DNA from: Geomonas subterranea
Lineage (GTDB): Bacteria; Desulfobacterota; Desulfuromonadia; Geobacterales; Geobacteraceae
Assembly (NCBI RefSeq): GCF_019063845.1
Contig: NZ_CP077683.1
Span: 2,666,001 to 2,730,000, forward strand
Direction of reading: 5' to 3'
Length of the DNA stretch: 64,000 bases
This document shows, piece by piece, positions 1-9,470 of this stretch (position 1 is the stretch's first letter; each line of letters starts with the position of its first letter). A model generated the notes under the pieces. That model did not search any database and had not been told where the DNA came from. It saw nothing but the letters and a program-made list of their open reading frames with translations. The position numbers and the translations under genes are program-made.

Positions 1-209
1 ATGTAGGCCAGCTGGGCCCTGGTCTCCGCGGCCTGCAGCGCGTTGGTGACCACCATTACCCGCTTGGGGGCGAGCGGCAGGACGCGCTCCACAGTCCTTT
101 GCAGCATGGACTTGCCGCCGAAAACGGACATGAGCTGCTTCGGGGTGCTCTTGCGGGACAGCGGCCAGAACCTGGTGCCGGAGCCGCCCGCGAGGATGAC
201 GATGTACAT
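1..209 (-). CDS. manC: Mannose-1-phosphate guanylyltransferase, N-terminal part (runs off left edge)
   Basis: Only the first 69 codons are inside the window. The product starts [20 protein letters not shown], the nucleotidyltransferase signature of GDP-mannose pyrophosphorylases (G-G-x-G-T-R with the following W-P-L-S-R), and continues with a PKQ-type nucleotide-binding segment. The family makes GDP-mannose from mannose-1-phosphate and GTP in the cytoplasm for surface polysaccharide. It lies just downstream of nhaA and a stand-alone phosphomannose-isomerase-type cupin, in a run of sugar-nucleotide genes on the same strand. The sequence does not show whether the rest of the protein carries its own isomerase domain. 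Confidence 0.85.
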   Translation of the reverse strand, partial: MYIVILAGGSGTRFWPLSRKSTPKQLMSVFGGKSMLQRTVERVLPLAPKRVMVVTNALQAAETRAQLAY

Positions 210-266
210 GGTTTCCTCCAGCTGTAAGAGATCCCCCTGCCCAAAGGAGGGGAGAAACAAGAAAAC

Positions 267-1418
267 TTAGGCGCAGCCCCGCGTGAGCCTGCGCATCTTC
301 ATCACCAGGGCCGCGGGCACGAAGGCAAAAAGACTCAACATGGCTCCCATCTTGGCCGACGAACCGGCTTCCGAGCCAGGGAATGCCTCTCCGGCTACAA
401 ACAGGGCCACGGTGAAACCGATCCCGGCGACGAGGCCGGTTGCGAACAGCTCGCGCAGCCCCACCCCGATGGGGAGCGGGAAGCCGAGCTTGCTTCCCAT
501 GAGCCCGAACAGCACGATGCCGATCATCTTGCCGCAGATCAGGGACGCCAGTACCAGCCACGTGGCGGGGCCGACCGAGCCGAGGGCGACGCCGGCGTTC
601 ACCAGCCCGAAAACGAAAAGCCCGATATCGACGAACAGCTTCCAGTCGTGCTCGAACCGGGAGAGCGGCGTCAGGTCGTCAGGGTCGATGTCGAACATGT
701 GGCGCTTCTCCACCGGCGGGTGCGGCAGGAACGGGACCACGAGGGCCAGCGCCAGGGCCGGGTGCAGGTGGGCTTCATGCAACCCCAACCAGCTCAGAGC
801 CCCCCCGAAAATGAGGTAGGGCCAGTAGTTATTCACCCTGCAGTGCCGCAGCAGGTAGCAAAGGGCCAGCGCGGCGCCGCAAAGAAGCAGCCATTGAGGC
901 TGCACCGGGGCAAGCGGGTCGCCGTAGAAAAGCGCTATGATGACCAGCCCCACCGCGTCGTCGGCAATCGCCAGAAGCAGCAGGAAGGAGATGGCCGGGT
1001 GTCCCTTCCCGAAGATGAACCGCGCGGCGAGCCAGGCCAGCGCGATGTCGGTCGCAGTCGGAATCCCCCACCCACGGTTCAGGGCAGGAGTGCCGAATGC
1101 GGCATTCAGGAGCAGATAGAGCACGACCGGCCCAAGTATCCCGCCGACCGTGGCCAGCAGCGGGTTGACGGCACGCCGCAACGGGTGCAGATCGCCCCCC
1201 GGCAGGCAGCTTTGGGTTATCTCCACGGCGGCGATGCCGAAGAAGAACGCCATGAAGATGTCGTTGGTGACGAAGTGAATAGAAAGACCCGCTAAAAGCG
1301 GGTCGTGCAGGAAGTGGTGGTACTGCCCGGGGGCGAGGTTCGCCCAGACCAGCGCGGCGATGACGCCCGCCGCCAGCGGGACGGAGAATTCCCTGAGCAG
1401 GCTTAGTTGTTTATGCAT
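267..1418 (-). CDS. nhaA: Na+/H+ antiporter NhaA
   Basis: This 383-residue polytopic inner-membrane protein exchanges Na+ for H+. The sequence shows about eleven or twelve hydrophobic segments, the T-D-I-A-x-A signature with D124, and the IADDAVGL segment whose adjacent D153/D154 correspond to the ion-binding aspartate pair of the E. coli protein. The ATG follows the stop codon of the upstream cupin gene with no spacer, so the two are translationally linked. Its position between the cupin and the manC nucleotidyltransferase is odd, because these two activities are usually fused or adjacent. Confidence 0.95.
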   Translation of the reverse strand: MHKQLSLLREFSVPLAAGVIAALVWANLAPGQYHHFLHDPLLAGLSIHFVTNDIFMAFFFGIAAVEITQSCLPGGDLHPLRRAVNPLLATVGGILGPVVLYLLLNAAFGTPALNRGWGIPTATDIALAWLAARFIFGKGHPAISFLLLLAIADDAVGLVIIALFYGDPLAPVQPQWLLLCGAALALCYLLRHCRVNNYWPYLIFGGALSWLGLHEAHLHPALALALVVPFLPHPPVEKRHMFDIDPDDLTPLSRFEHDWKLFVDIGLFVFGLVNAGVALGSVGPATWLVLASLICGKMIGIVLFGLMGSKLGFPLPIGVGLRELFATGLVAGIGFTVALFVAGEAFPGSEAGSSAKMGAMLSLFAFVPAALVMKMRRLTRGCA

Positions 1419-1811
1419 TTATACGATGGGCTCCACGGCCGCCTCGACGGCGCTCTCCGCACCAGGAGCCTCGACACGGTGGTAGTCGTCCTGGAAGCGG
1501 ACGATGTCGTCCTCGCCCAGGTACTCGCCGCTTTGCACCTCGATGATCACCAGCGGTATCACGCCGGGGTTCTCCAGTCGATGGGTCGACCCGATCGGGA
1601 TGAAGGTGGACTCGTTGATGTTGATGATCTTCACAGTCTCGCCACAGGTGACCTTGGCCGTGCCGGAAACCACGATCCAGTGTTCGCTGCGGTGATGGTG
1701 CATCTGCAGCGAAAGTCGCTGGCCCGGCAGCACCTCGATGCGCTTGATCTTGTAGCCGTTATGCTCGTCCAGGACCGTGTATGTTCCCCAGGGACGCTCT
1801 CCGCGTTCCAT
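1419..1811 (-). CDS. Stand-alone mannose-6-phosphate isomerase-type cupin
   Basis: A 130-residue single-domain cupin. RPWGTY at the start, HHHRSEHW and the later STHRLENPG are the metal-binding pattern of the C-terminal domain of type II phosphomannose isomerase/GDP-mannose pyrophosphorylase. The family interconverts fructose-6-phosphate and mannose-6-phosphate. The start has a good ribosome site (GGAGG, 5 bases upstream). Being separate from the nucleotidyltransferase beyond nhaA, it could complement a ManC lacking the domain or be an extra copy. Confidence 0.85.
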   Translation of the reverse strand: MERGERPWGTYTVLDEHNGYKIKRIEVLPGQRLSLQMHHHRSEHWIVVSGTAKVTCGETVKIININESTFIPIGSTHRLENPGVIPLVIIEVQSGEYLGEDDIVRFQDDYHRVEAPGAESAVEAAVEPIV

Positions 1812-1950
1812 GATGTCCTCCGTGTTGTTGTAGATACCGTTACACGACTAGTTCCCCCGCCCCTTGCGGGAGGGGGTTAGGGGGTGGGGGCAGGTGCCAC
1901 AACGTCGCTGATGCCGGCTCCCCCAGCCCCCTGGGGGGCGGTCGCTGTAG

Positions 1951-1970
1951 GGGCGAATAATCATTCGCCC
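1951..1970. repeat. Palindromic repeat A, copy 1
   Basis: Perfect 8-bp inverted arms (GGGCGAAT/ATTCGCCC) around a 4-base centre, in the 169-bp spacer between the cupin gene and rfbD. The same element recurs at 17071, 17143 and 19763. A GC-rich direct stretch at 1855-1890 beside it belongs to another dispersed repeat type. Confidence 0.85.
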
Positions 1971-1980
1971 GGTTTCGGAA

Positions 1981-2811
1981 TTATGCCGGCCTCAACTCCA
2001 GGTAGCGCTTGAGCGCGTCCTGCCAGGGCTGGGGCACGAACCCGGTGTCCTGCTGCAGTTTCCCGCAGTCCAGGGTCGAATAAAGGGGGCGCGGCGCCGG
2101 GCGGTTCAACTGCCCGGTGGTCATCGGCAGGACCGCGACGTCGAGCCCGGCCAGGCGGAAGATCTCCTTTGCGAAGCCGTTCCACGACACGAACCCCGAG
2201 TTGGCTGCGTGGTAGGTCCCCTGGCACCCCTTGTCCAGCAGCGCCTTGATGGCGAGGGCGAGATCGCGGGTCCAGGTGGGGGAGCCGATCTGGTCGTCCA
2301 CCACGGTCAGCTCCTTCTTCTCCGCGCCCAGCTTCAGCATGGTTTCAACGAAATTCTTGCCGCCGTGGCCGTAGAGCCACTGGGTGCGCACGATCAGGTG
2401 GTCCGGGTTGAACCAGGTGTTCATCTCGCCGCCCAGTTTGGACTCCCCGTAGACGCTGAGCGGAGCCGCGAGGTCATCCTCCAGGTAGGGCGAGCCCTTC
2501 TGGCCGTCGAAGATGTAGTCCGTGCTCACCTGGACCAGCTTGGCTCCGATTTCCTTGCTGATCATGGCGAGAAAGCCCACCCCTTCGCTGTTGACCATCA
2601 TGGCCTGTTCGGTGTTGGACTGGCAGCCATCCACGTCGGTGTAGGCGGCGGCGTTGATCACCACGGACGGCTTCAGGGTGAGGAGCACCCGCTGCACCGA
2701 TTCGAGGTCCGTGATGTCGATCTCATCGACATCGACCCCGCGCGCGGCGTCGCCGTACAGCGCCATCAACTCCTGCCCCAGCATCCCTTTGCTGCCAACT
2801 ACCAGAATCAT
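1981..2811 (-). CDS. rfbD: dTDP-4-dehydrorhamnose reductase
   Basis: This SDR-family enzyme reduces dTDP-4-keto-L-rhamnose to dTDP-L-rhamnose with NAD(P)H, the last step of dTDP-rhamnose synthesis for O-antigen or exopolysaccharide. The nucleotide-binding G-S-K-G-M-L-G lies at residues 7-12. The catalytic triad is visible as T97 in VSTDYIFDG and Y121/K125 in YGESK. I chose the ATG at 2811 (MILVVGSKG), preceded by a GGGG stretch, rather than the ATG four codons upstream, which has no ribosome site. rfbB, the dehydratase of the same pathway, lies just upstream. Confidence 0.93.
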   Translation of the reverse strand: MILVVGSKGMLGQELMALYGDAARGVDVDEIDITDLESVQRVLLTLKPSVVINAAAYTDVDGCQSNTEQAMMVNSEGVGFLAMISKEIGAKLVQVSTDYIFDGQKGSPYLEDDLAAPLSVYGESKLGGEMNTWFNPDHLIVRTQWLYGHGGKNFVETMLKLGAEKKELTVVDDQIGSPTWTRDLALAIKALLDKGCQGTYHAANSGFVSWNGFAKEIFRLAGLDVAVLPMTTGQLNRPAPRPLYSTLDCGKLQQDTGFVPQPWQDALKRYLELRPA

Positions 2812-2833
2812 CTCAAACCCCATAGAACCGGTG

Positions 2834-2946
2834 CTACGTTCTGCGTTCTATGTTCTACGTTAAAAACCGAAAACACCTGATTGCCACCGCAGCCGGCAAA
2901 CCAAGAAAAGATTCTAACCTAGAACGTAGAACATAGAACGTAGAAC
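2834..2946. repeat. Inverted pair of GTTCTRY heptamer arrays
   Basis: Between rfbD and rfbB, about three tandem heptamers of the type GTTCTAC/GTTCTAT occupy 2834-2861, and their reverse complement occupies 2921-2946. The two arms could pair across a 59-base loop. A third short array of the same heptamer sits at 10296-10319 upstream of trpA. Confidence 0.75.
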
Positions 2947-2954
2947 TCGTTTTT

Positions 2955-4022
2955 TTATGCCGCCCCGTACTGCGTCTCGTAATACTCGCGGTAGGCGCCG
3001 CTGACAACCTCTTCGACCCACCCCTGGTTGGCCAGGTACCAGTCGATGGTCTCGGCGATACCGCGCTCGAAGGTGTAGCTCGGCTCCCAGGAGAGGTCCC
3101 GTTTCAGCTTTGAGGCGTCGATGGCATAGCGCCGGTCGTGCCCCTTGCGGTCCTTGACGAAGGTGATCAGCTCGCGGCTCTCGCCGGCGGCACGCCCCAG
3201 GCGCTCGTCCATCAGGTCACAGACCAGCTTCACGATGTCGATGTTCTTCCACTCGTTGTTGCCCCCCACGTTGAAGATCTCCCCCGGCCTCCCCCGCTTC
3301 AGCACGCGCTCGATGGCGGCGGAGTGATCCTTCACGTGCAGCCAGTCCCGCACGTTGAGGCCATCGCCGTACACCGGCAGCGAACGCTTCTTGAGGATGT
3401 TGTGGATCATGAGCGGGATCAGCTTTTCGGGGAAGTGATAGGGACCGTAGTTGTTGGAGCAGCGGGTGTTCAGGGTCGGCAGGCCAAAGGTCTCGAAATA
3501 GGCGCGCACCAGGAGGTCGGCGCCGGCCTTGCTGGCGGAGTACGGGGAGTTGGGCGCAAGCGGCGTCTCCTCGGTGAAGTACCCCTCGGCGCCGAGACTG
3601 CCGTAGACCTCGTCGGTGGAAACCTGCAGGAAGCGGAAGTCGGGGAGCTTTTCGGCGTGCAGCCTGCTCGCCTCCAGCAGGGTCTGGGTCCCCAGCACGT
3701 TGGTTCTCACGAAGATGTCGGGACCGGTGATGGAGCGGTCGACGTGCGATTCGGCGGCAAAATGGGCCACGGCATCGACCTTTTCCTCGGCCAAAAGGCG
3801 CGCCACCAGCTCGGCGTCGCAGATGTCACCCTTCACGAAGCGGTAGCTGGCATTTCCCTCCACCGCCGTCAGGTTCTTCAGGTTCCCCGCGTAGGTCAGG
3901 AGGTCAAGGTTGATCACCCGGCACCCCGGGTTGCCCGCCATGAAGTGGTTGATGAAATTGGAACCGATGAATCCCGCCCCTCCGGTAACCAGTAAGGAGG
4001 TGGGGGTGAACAGATCCTGCAT
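2955..4022 (-). CDS. rfbB: dTDP-glucose 4,6-dehydratase
   Basis: This 355-residue extended SDR enzyme converts dTDP-glucose to dTDP-4-keto-6-deoxyglucose, the second step of dTDP-rhamnose synthesis. The Rossmann motif GGAGFIG is at 14-20, the active-site T-D-E triplet at 136-138 in STDEVYG, and the Y-x3-K pair at Y161/K165 in YSASK. The length is normal for the family. A strong ribosome site (GGAGGG) precedes the ATG. It pairs with rfbD downstream; rfbA and rfbC are not in the window. Confidence 0.95.
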   Translation of the reverse strand: MQDLFTPTSLLVTGGAGFIGSNFINHFMAGNPGCRVINLDLLTYAGNLKNLTAVEGNASYRFVKGDICDAELVARLLAEEKVDAVAHFAAESHVDRSITGPDIFVRTNVLGTQTLLEASRLHAEKLPDFRFLQVSTDEVYGSLGAEGYFTEETPLAPNSPYSASKAGADLLVRAYFETFGLPTLNTRCSNNYGPYHFPEKLIPLMIHNILKKRSLPVYGDGLNVRDWLHVKDHSAAIERVLKRGRPGEIFNVGGNNEWKNIDIVKLVCDLMDERLGRAAGESRELITFVKDRKGHDRRYAIDASKLKRDLSWEPSYTFERGIAETIDWYLANQGWVEEVVSGAYREYYETQYGAA

Positions 4023-4148
4023 GAGACCCTCCGGCCGGCTCGCTGTCGGGGTTCGCCAAGCGGCGCCCTCATTTCAGCCGACTATTGTAGATACACCGGA
4101 AAAAGCAAAAGTGTCAACTTTCTAGCGCTTGCGGGAGACGCCCCCTCT

Positions 4149-6277
4149 CTAGAAGGTCTGAATCGGTCCCAGCGATCCCAGCCCGGCCAGCGAGAAGTTG
4201 ATGGTGAACTGCTTCTCGCCGCTCACCTGGTGACTGCTCACCCGATCCGAGTAGGCGAGGATCACGCTCCAGCACTGCTGCCGGTACTCCAGGGCGTAGC
4301 GCGACTCGAGGAAGCCCCCCTTGTCGAAGGAGTAGCGCCCAAGGAGATCGGCCGTGACCTGGCTGGTGAGCGGGAAGGTGACCCCTGCGCCAAGGTAATC
4401 GAGCTGGTCGCGGCTGTGACGGTAGGTGACGCTCGCCTGGTTGCGCCCCTCCCCCTTGACCTGGAAACCGAGGTTCGCCGTCGACAGCACGTTGTCCGTG
4501 GTGTTGTAGCGCCCGTCGACCAGCAGGGAAAGGTCCTTAAGCGGAGTGACCACGCTTTCCAGCATCAGGTCGGTGAGGCGGTTCCCCTCGTCCACCAGGG
4601 TGAGGAGGTCGCGGCGCTGACCGGAGAACTGGTACCCCTGGGAAAGCTTCAGGTAGAGGATGTCCCGGTACTCGTCGGGCATCCCCTCCCGCACGTATTT
4701 GCGGGTGAAGGTGTTGGCGACGGACCAGTAGGCGATGCTCTGTCCGAGCACCCGGTCGGCGTAGTCGTAAAACGGCAGGTCCTCGTCGCTGCGCCGCTGC
4801 ACGTAGTCGTAGTGCAGCGACGGTACCAGCAGGTGCCGCAAGGTTCCGTCGTAGATCCGCTCCAGCGGCAGCGACAGGGCACCGCCGCCGTCGGCCTGGC
4901 CGATCTGGCGCCAGCCGGTCTCCGGGGTCTCGCCGCGCGCGTTGTACAGGCGCTGCTGGAACGCGCCGAACAGGGTGAAGTCGAAGATCCCGGCGGGCTT
5001 GGCGTAATAGCTGGCGCGGGGATGCAGGACGAGGCGCTGACCGGTCGGCCCCTGCGCGTGCTCGAAGTTGGTCAGGCTGGAATCCATGGAAAGAAAGAGC
5101 GGCCCGACCTTCTCGCCCGCCGCGATGAAGCCGAAGGTCGGCAGGCGCTGCAGGGTGGCGCGGTTGTTGGGCGCCTCGAGGTCCTGGTCGTAGCGCAGCG
5201 CCCCGAACAGACCGTAACGCTGCCAGCGCCGGTCGAAGGAGACCGACGACTCCAGGAGCTGCCGGTTGTACTCCCCCGAGAACTCGCCGTAGTCGAGGTA
5301 GTACTTGCGGTCCGAAACCATATGAACGGTGGAGGCGAGGGTCAGCTCCGGCGTCAGCAGCTCCAGGTGCTTTTGCTGCACCTCCCCGCGGAACTTGGAC
5401 TGGTTGGTGTCGTAGATGCCGAAGGCGCGCAGGCGCCCCTGGCTGTCGTTGGGCCTGAGATAGCGGTAATCGACGCCGGCTCCGACGCCGCGCGAGCTCT
5501 CCAGGTCGAGGTCGAAGGTCGCCTCCTGGCTCGGGTTGATGGCCCAGTAATAGGGCTGGTCCAGGTAGAATCCCTTCTTGGAGGAGAAGCCGAGCTTCGG
5601 GATCATGAGGCCGGACTGGCGCTCCGTGTTGGCCGGGAATACCAGGTAGGGGGTATAGAAGATGGGGACACCGTCGACGTAGAAGACGGCGTTTCTCGCG
5701 GTCGCGTACTCGTCCAGGGTGACGTCGACCTGCGTCGCCTCGAAGCGCCAGCTCGGGTGCTCGCCGTCGCAGGTGGTGAAGGTGCCGCGCTCGACCCGGT
5801 AATCCTCATCGCCCGTCTTGATCAGACGCGGGGCGCGCAGCCGGAAGTTGGATTTTTTTATGAACAGCTCCCCGTTCAGGAGTTCACCTTTCTGGGTCGC
5901 CAGGTTCAGGGAGAGCTGGTCACCCTTCATGGTGTCGCCGCCGCGCTCAAGCAGCACGTCCCCCTGGGCCAGGGCGTCGCTGGTCAGGCGACGATAGATG
6001 ACGCTGTCGGCCAAAAGGGAGGCTCCCCCTGCAGTATCCGCACGTTCCCTTCGGCATGGTAGCTCTCGGTGGGGCTGTCCACGTAGAGGGAATCCGCCTG
6101 GAGCGTCGCCTCCTTGCCGGGCAAGACCACCTTGTCGGGTGTGCCCGTTTTCTCAGAAGAGGCACTCTTATCGGTGGGGGGAGCCTTGCTGAAGGACATC
6201 GCCTTGTCCTTGCCATGGGCAAGCGTCGCTGAGCAGAGCAGGTATGTAAGAAGCCACAGGGCTCTTAAAGGTTTCAT
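4149..6277 (-). pseudogene. lptD: LPS-assembly protein LptD, with an apparent 1-bp frameshift
   Basis: LptD is the outer-membrane beta-barrel that inserts lipopolysaccharide into the outer leaflet. Translation from the ATG at 6277 (GGAG 4 bases upstream) gives a signal peptide, MKPLRALWLLTYLLCSATLA, then the start of an OstA/LptA-type domain (LQADSLYVD). The frame fails at a run of five C at 6025-6029 (G on the coding strand). One extra G restores a continuous product of about 709 residues, reading through LADSVIYRRLTSDALAQGDV into the beta-barrel domain with NTERQSGL, the usual LptD signature region, and a C-terminal QQCWSV. Both halves look under normal coding constraint. Because LptD is generally essential for LPS display, a sequencing error in the homopolymer is as likely as a real mutation. 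Confidence 0.85.
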
Positions 6278-6346
6278 CGGGCTCCAACTGAAACAAAGTG
6301 GGTTTAATCCGTCGGACATGTCCGGGTCCGGCAGCCGCCGCGCCGT

Positions 6347-7621
6347 TCACCCTCTGAACGGCTCGAAGTTCCTCGACTTCAGGTGGCTGCGGGCCTCGCC
6401 GACGGTGAAGAGGGATCCGCAAACCAGTATGAGGTCGTCGTCCTGGGCGAGATTCCGGGCCAGCTCGATCCCCTCCGCCACGCTCCCCGCCTCCATCGCC
6501 TCGACACCCGCACCGAAACAGTACATGGCAAGTTCCCCGGCGGGAAGGGCCCGGTCCAGGGCGGGAGCGACGGCGAAGACGCGGTCCGCAAGCGGCAGTA
6601 ACGGCGCCAGTATGCCAGAAAGTTCCTTGTCCGCCATGACGCCGGCCACCAGGAAAAGCCGCCGGCGCGGGAAATCGGCGAGCGCCTCGGCCAGGGCGAC
6701 AGCCCCCGCGGGGTTGTGGGCTCCGTCAAGCAGCAGACGGGGCGGGCCGGGAAAGAGTTCCATCCTGCCGGGCCAGCGGGCGCTGGCCACGCCGGCGATC
6801 ATCGCCTGGGGAGTGACCGGGAAACCGATCGCGCGCATGAGCTCCGCCGAGGCGAGCGCCAGGGCGGCGTTGCCGCTTTGGTAGTGCCCGTGAATGCCGC
6901 AGGAAAGAGCGTCCAGCGTGACGCCGATGCCGCGGTAGTTGAGCAGGCCGTCCAGCCAGAAGGCGTCGAACGACTCCCCCTGGCGGTAAAGCGGAGCGCC
7001 GATGTGGGCCGCCTGGTGTTCGATCATGAACTGCGCGTCGCGGTCCTGGCGTGCCGACAGGATGGGCGCCCCGGGCTTGCAGATCCCTGCCTTCTCGGCG
7101 GCGATATCCTCGATGGTTTTGCCAAGGTAATCGGTATGTTCCAGGGAGATCGGCGCGATGGCGCAGAGCACCCCCTGCAAGACGTTGGTGGCGTCGAGCC
7201 GTCCCCCCATACCCGCCTCGAAGATGGCGACCTCCACGCCCGCTTCGGCGAAATGGAGGATGGCGAGCGCCGTCACGATCTCGAAGAAGGTGGTCTCCTC
7301 GGGGGCGACCGCCATGACCGCCCCGGCGAAGCGGACCACGTCCGCCTCCCCTATCTCGACGCCGTTGATCTGGATGCGCTCGGTGAAGGAGATCAGGTGC
7401 GGAGAGGTGAAGAGTCCCGTCCGGTAGCCGCCTGCTTTGAGAATGGAGCTTAGAAAGGAAGCCGTGGACCCCTTGCCGTTGGTGCCGACCACGTGGACGG
7501 CCTTGAAGACATCCTGCGGATTGCCCAGCGCGGCCAGCAGGCGTGTGATCCTGTCGAGTCCGGGCTTGATGCCGAACCGGCCGAGGGCATAGATGTGCGC
7601 GAGCGTTTCCGCATAGGTCAT
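6347..7621 (-). CDS. folC: Bifunctional folylpolyglutamate synthase/dihydrofolate synthase
   Basis: This 424-residue Mur-ligase-family enzyme adds glutamate to dihydropteroate and to tetrahydrofolates, using ATP in the cytoplasm. The P-loop GTNGKGST is at 46-53, and the family's DGAHNP motif lies about two thirds along. It sits between a LysE-type exporter and lptD on the same strand, close enough for one operon. The ATG at 7621 lacks a strong ribosome site, but the N-terminal sequence (YAETLAHIYALGRFGIKPGL) fits family starts. Confidence 0.95.
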   Translation of the reverse strand: MTYAETLAHIYALGRFGIKPGLDRITRLLAALGNPQDVFKAVHVVGTNGKGSTASFLSSILKAGGYRTGLFTSPHLISFTERIQINGVEIGEADVVRFAGAVMAVAPEETTFFEIVTALAILHFAEAGVEVAIFEAGMGGRLDATNVLQGVLCAIAPISLEHTDYLGKTIEDIAAEKAGICKPGAPILSARQDRDAQFMIEHQAAHIGAPLYRQGESFDAFWLDGLLNYRGIGVTLDALSCGIHGHYQSGNAALALASAELMRAIGFPVTPQAMIAGVASARWPGRMELFPGPPRLLLDGAHNPAGAVALAEALADFPRRRLFLVAGVMADKELSGILAPLLPLADRVFAVAPALDRALPAGELAMYCFGAGVEAMEAGSVAEGIELARNLAQDDDLILVCGSLFTVGEARSHLKSRNFEPFRG

Positions 7622-7683
7622 AACAGGCCGCGATTATAGGTAAAGAAGGTGAAAAAGTCCATATTAATCCCCGGAGCGCGAGG

Positions 7684-8310
7684 CTAGCGTTGCGGCCAGG
7701 CCAGGCGCAGTCCCAGGCCGATGAGGATGCAGCCGGCGGCCTGGCCGATGCGGTTCCCGGCGCCGGCGCCGCGGTTGAGCCAGCGCCCGATCTCCCCCGA
7801 AAGTAGCGCGACCACGCCGAAGCCGAGCATGGTGAGGACGACGAAGGTGCTCCCGAGGACAAGCATCTGCATGGGGACGCCGCCGCGGGAGCGGTCCACG
7901 AACTGGGGGAAGAAGGCGAGGAAGAAGAGCGCCACCTTGGGGTTCATGACATTGGCCAGGATGCTCTGCCGGAAGATGACCCGGCTCTGCAGGACGCCGG
8001 CCGCGCCCTCGGCTACCAGCGACGTGCGGCTTTTCAGCATCTTGTATCCGATGTACATGAGATAGGCGGCGCCCGCGTAACGGACGCAGGCGAACGCCGT
8101 CGCCGAGGAGGTGATGAGGGCGGACAGGCCGACGATGGCGAAGAAGGTGTGTGCGAAGTTGCCCAGCGCGAACCCGGCGGCAGCGGCCAGGGCCGCCTTC
8201 CTCCCCTGTGCGACGCCGCGGGTCATCACGTAGATGATGTCGGGGCCGGGGGTGAAGATGAGCACGGTGGAGGCGACGGCGAAGAGGGCCAGTTGGGAGA
8301 AGGAAACCAT
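7684..8310 (-). CDS. LysE/RhtB-family amino-acid exporter
   Basis: A 208-residue inner-membrane protein with about six hydrophobic segments. The TPGPDIIYVMTRGVAQGRKA segment near the N-terminus and MNPKVALFFLAFFPQFV mid-protein are the classic LysE/RhtB signatures. Relatives export homoserine, threonine, lysine or leucine; the substrate cannot be read from sequence. A GAGG ribosome site lies 6 bases before the ATG. It interrupts an accD-folC pairing on this strand. Confidence 0.9.
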   Translation of the reverse strand: MVSFSQLALFAVASTVLIFTPGPDIIYVMTRGVAQGRKAALAAAAGFALGNFAHTFFAIVGLSALITSSATAFACVRYAGAAYLMYIGYKMLKSRTSLVAEGAAGVLQSRVIFRQSILANVMNPKVALFFLAFFPQFVDRSRGGVPMQMLVLGSTFVVLTMLGFGVVALLSGEIGRWLNRGAGAGNRIGQAAGCILIGLGLRLAWPQR

Positions 8311-8488
8311 GGGAACCTCTGTTAAAGGTCAAGGTTTAGGTTGACGTTGAGGTTGAACAGCCGTTCAACTGTCGATGAAGCGGTCAAAAAAGAAGGGTCG
8401 AGGTTTGGAAGGAACCCCTTCTCCGCCTCAACCCTTCATTGTTACGCCGGCCGGGCTTTCTTGACCCCAGCCTCGATCTTGACCTGCT

Positions 8489-9337
8489 TTAGTTTCTGTA
8501 GAGCATTTTGAGGATGCTGGAAAGCTGCGACTTCATCTTGGCGCGCTCCACGATGACGTCCACCATGCCGTGGTCGAGGAGATACTCGGAACGCTGGAAC
8601 CCCTGGGGGAGTTTCTGGCGGATGGTCTGCTCGATGACGCGGGGCCCCGCGAAACCGATCAGCGCCTTGGGCTCGGCCATGTTGATGTCGCCCAGCATCG
8701 CGAAGCTCGCGGTGACGCCGCCGGTGGTCGGGTCGGTCAGGATGGAAACGAAGGGAAGCCCGGCTTCGCGAAGCTTGGCGAGAGCCGCCGAGGTCTTCGC
8801 CATCTGCATGAGCGACAGGATGCTCTCCTGCATCCTGGCGCCGCCGGAGGCGGAGACGATGATGCACGGGGTGCCCTCCTGCAGGGCGCGCTCGATGCCG
8901 CGGGTGATCTTCTCGCCCACCACGCTACCCATGGAACCGCCCATGAAGGCGAAGTCGAAGACGCAGATCTGCACCGGGGTCCCTTCGATCTTGCCGGAAC
9001 CGCAGACGATGGCGTCCTTGCTGCCGCCTTTGGCGACGGCCTGGTCGATGCGGTCCTGGTAGCTCTTGCTGTCCTTGAACTCCAGGAAGTCGACGGAGAC
9101 AATGCCTGCGTCGAATTCGGTGAAGGTCCCCTCGTCGATGAGCAGCTCGATCCTCTTCTTGGTCGAGATGCGGTAGTGATGGCCGCACTTCGGGCAGACG
9201 TTCAGGTTGCTCTCGATGTCCTTCGTGTAGATGGTCTCTCCGCAGCTGACGCACTTCGTCCAGAGCCCTTCCGGTACCTTAACCTTGTGCTCCCCAGCCT
9301 TCGCCATCGGCGGATTATCCCTTTTGAACCAAGCCAT
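8489..9337 (-). CDS. accD: Acetyl-CoA carboxylase carboxyltransferase subunit beta
   Basis: AccD forms the carboxyltransferase with AccA and makes malonyl-CoA for fatty acid synthesis. The N-terminal four-cysteine zinc ribbon is intact (C29-x2-C32 and C48-x2-C51). The crotonase-fold core has the oxyanion segment [18 protein letters not shown]. At 282 residues it is of normal length. The 178-bp spacer to the LysE-type gene holds no further gene; at 8330-8370 it has a run of degenerate AGGTTGA-like words. Confidence 0.96.
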   Translation of the reverse strand: MAWFKRDNPPMAKAGEHKVKVPEGLWTKCVSCGETIYTKDIESNLNVCPKCGHHYRISTKKRIELLIDEGTFTEFDAGIVSVDFLEFKDSKSYQDRIDQAVAKGGSKDAIVCGSGKIEGTPVQICVFDFAFMGGSMGSVVGEKITRGIERALQEGTPCIIVSASGGARMQESILSLMQMAKTSAALAKLREAGLPFVSILTDPTTGGVTASFAMLGDINMAEPKALIGFAGPRVIEQTIRQKLPQGFQRSEYLLDHGMVDVIVERAKMKSQLSSILKMLYRN

Positions 9338-9470
9338 ATGTGCCCTCTTTTGGGGAAAGCCCCAAGCTGTTTTATAAAGACGTAAATCGCCGCTGATTCT
9401 TAGCAGATAGAACCTGCTATGTCAAACAAAACGGTGCGGTTCCATCGCTAAGACGTTGAAAAAATACGTA

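Noticed and set aside
4230-6062. Long plus-strand open frame opposite lptD
   Set aside because: Antisense shadow of a GC-rich gene: V/G/R-rich translation and no start signal.
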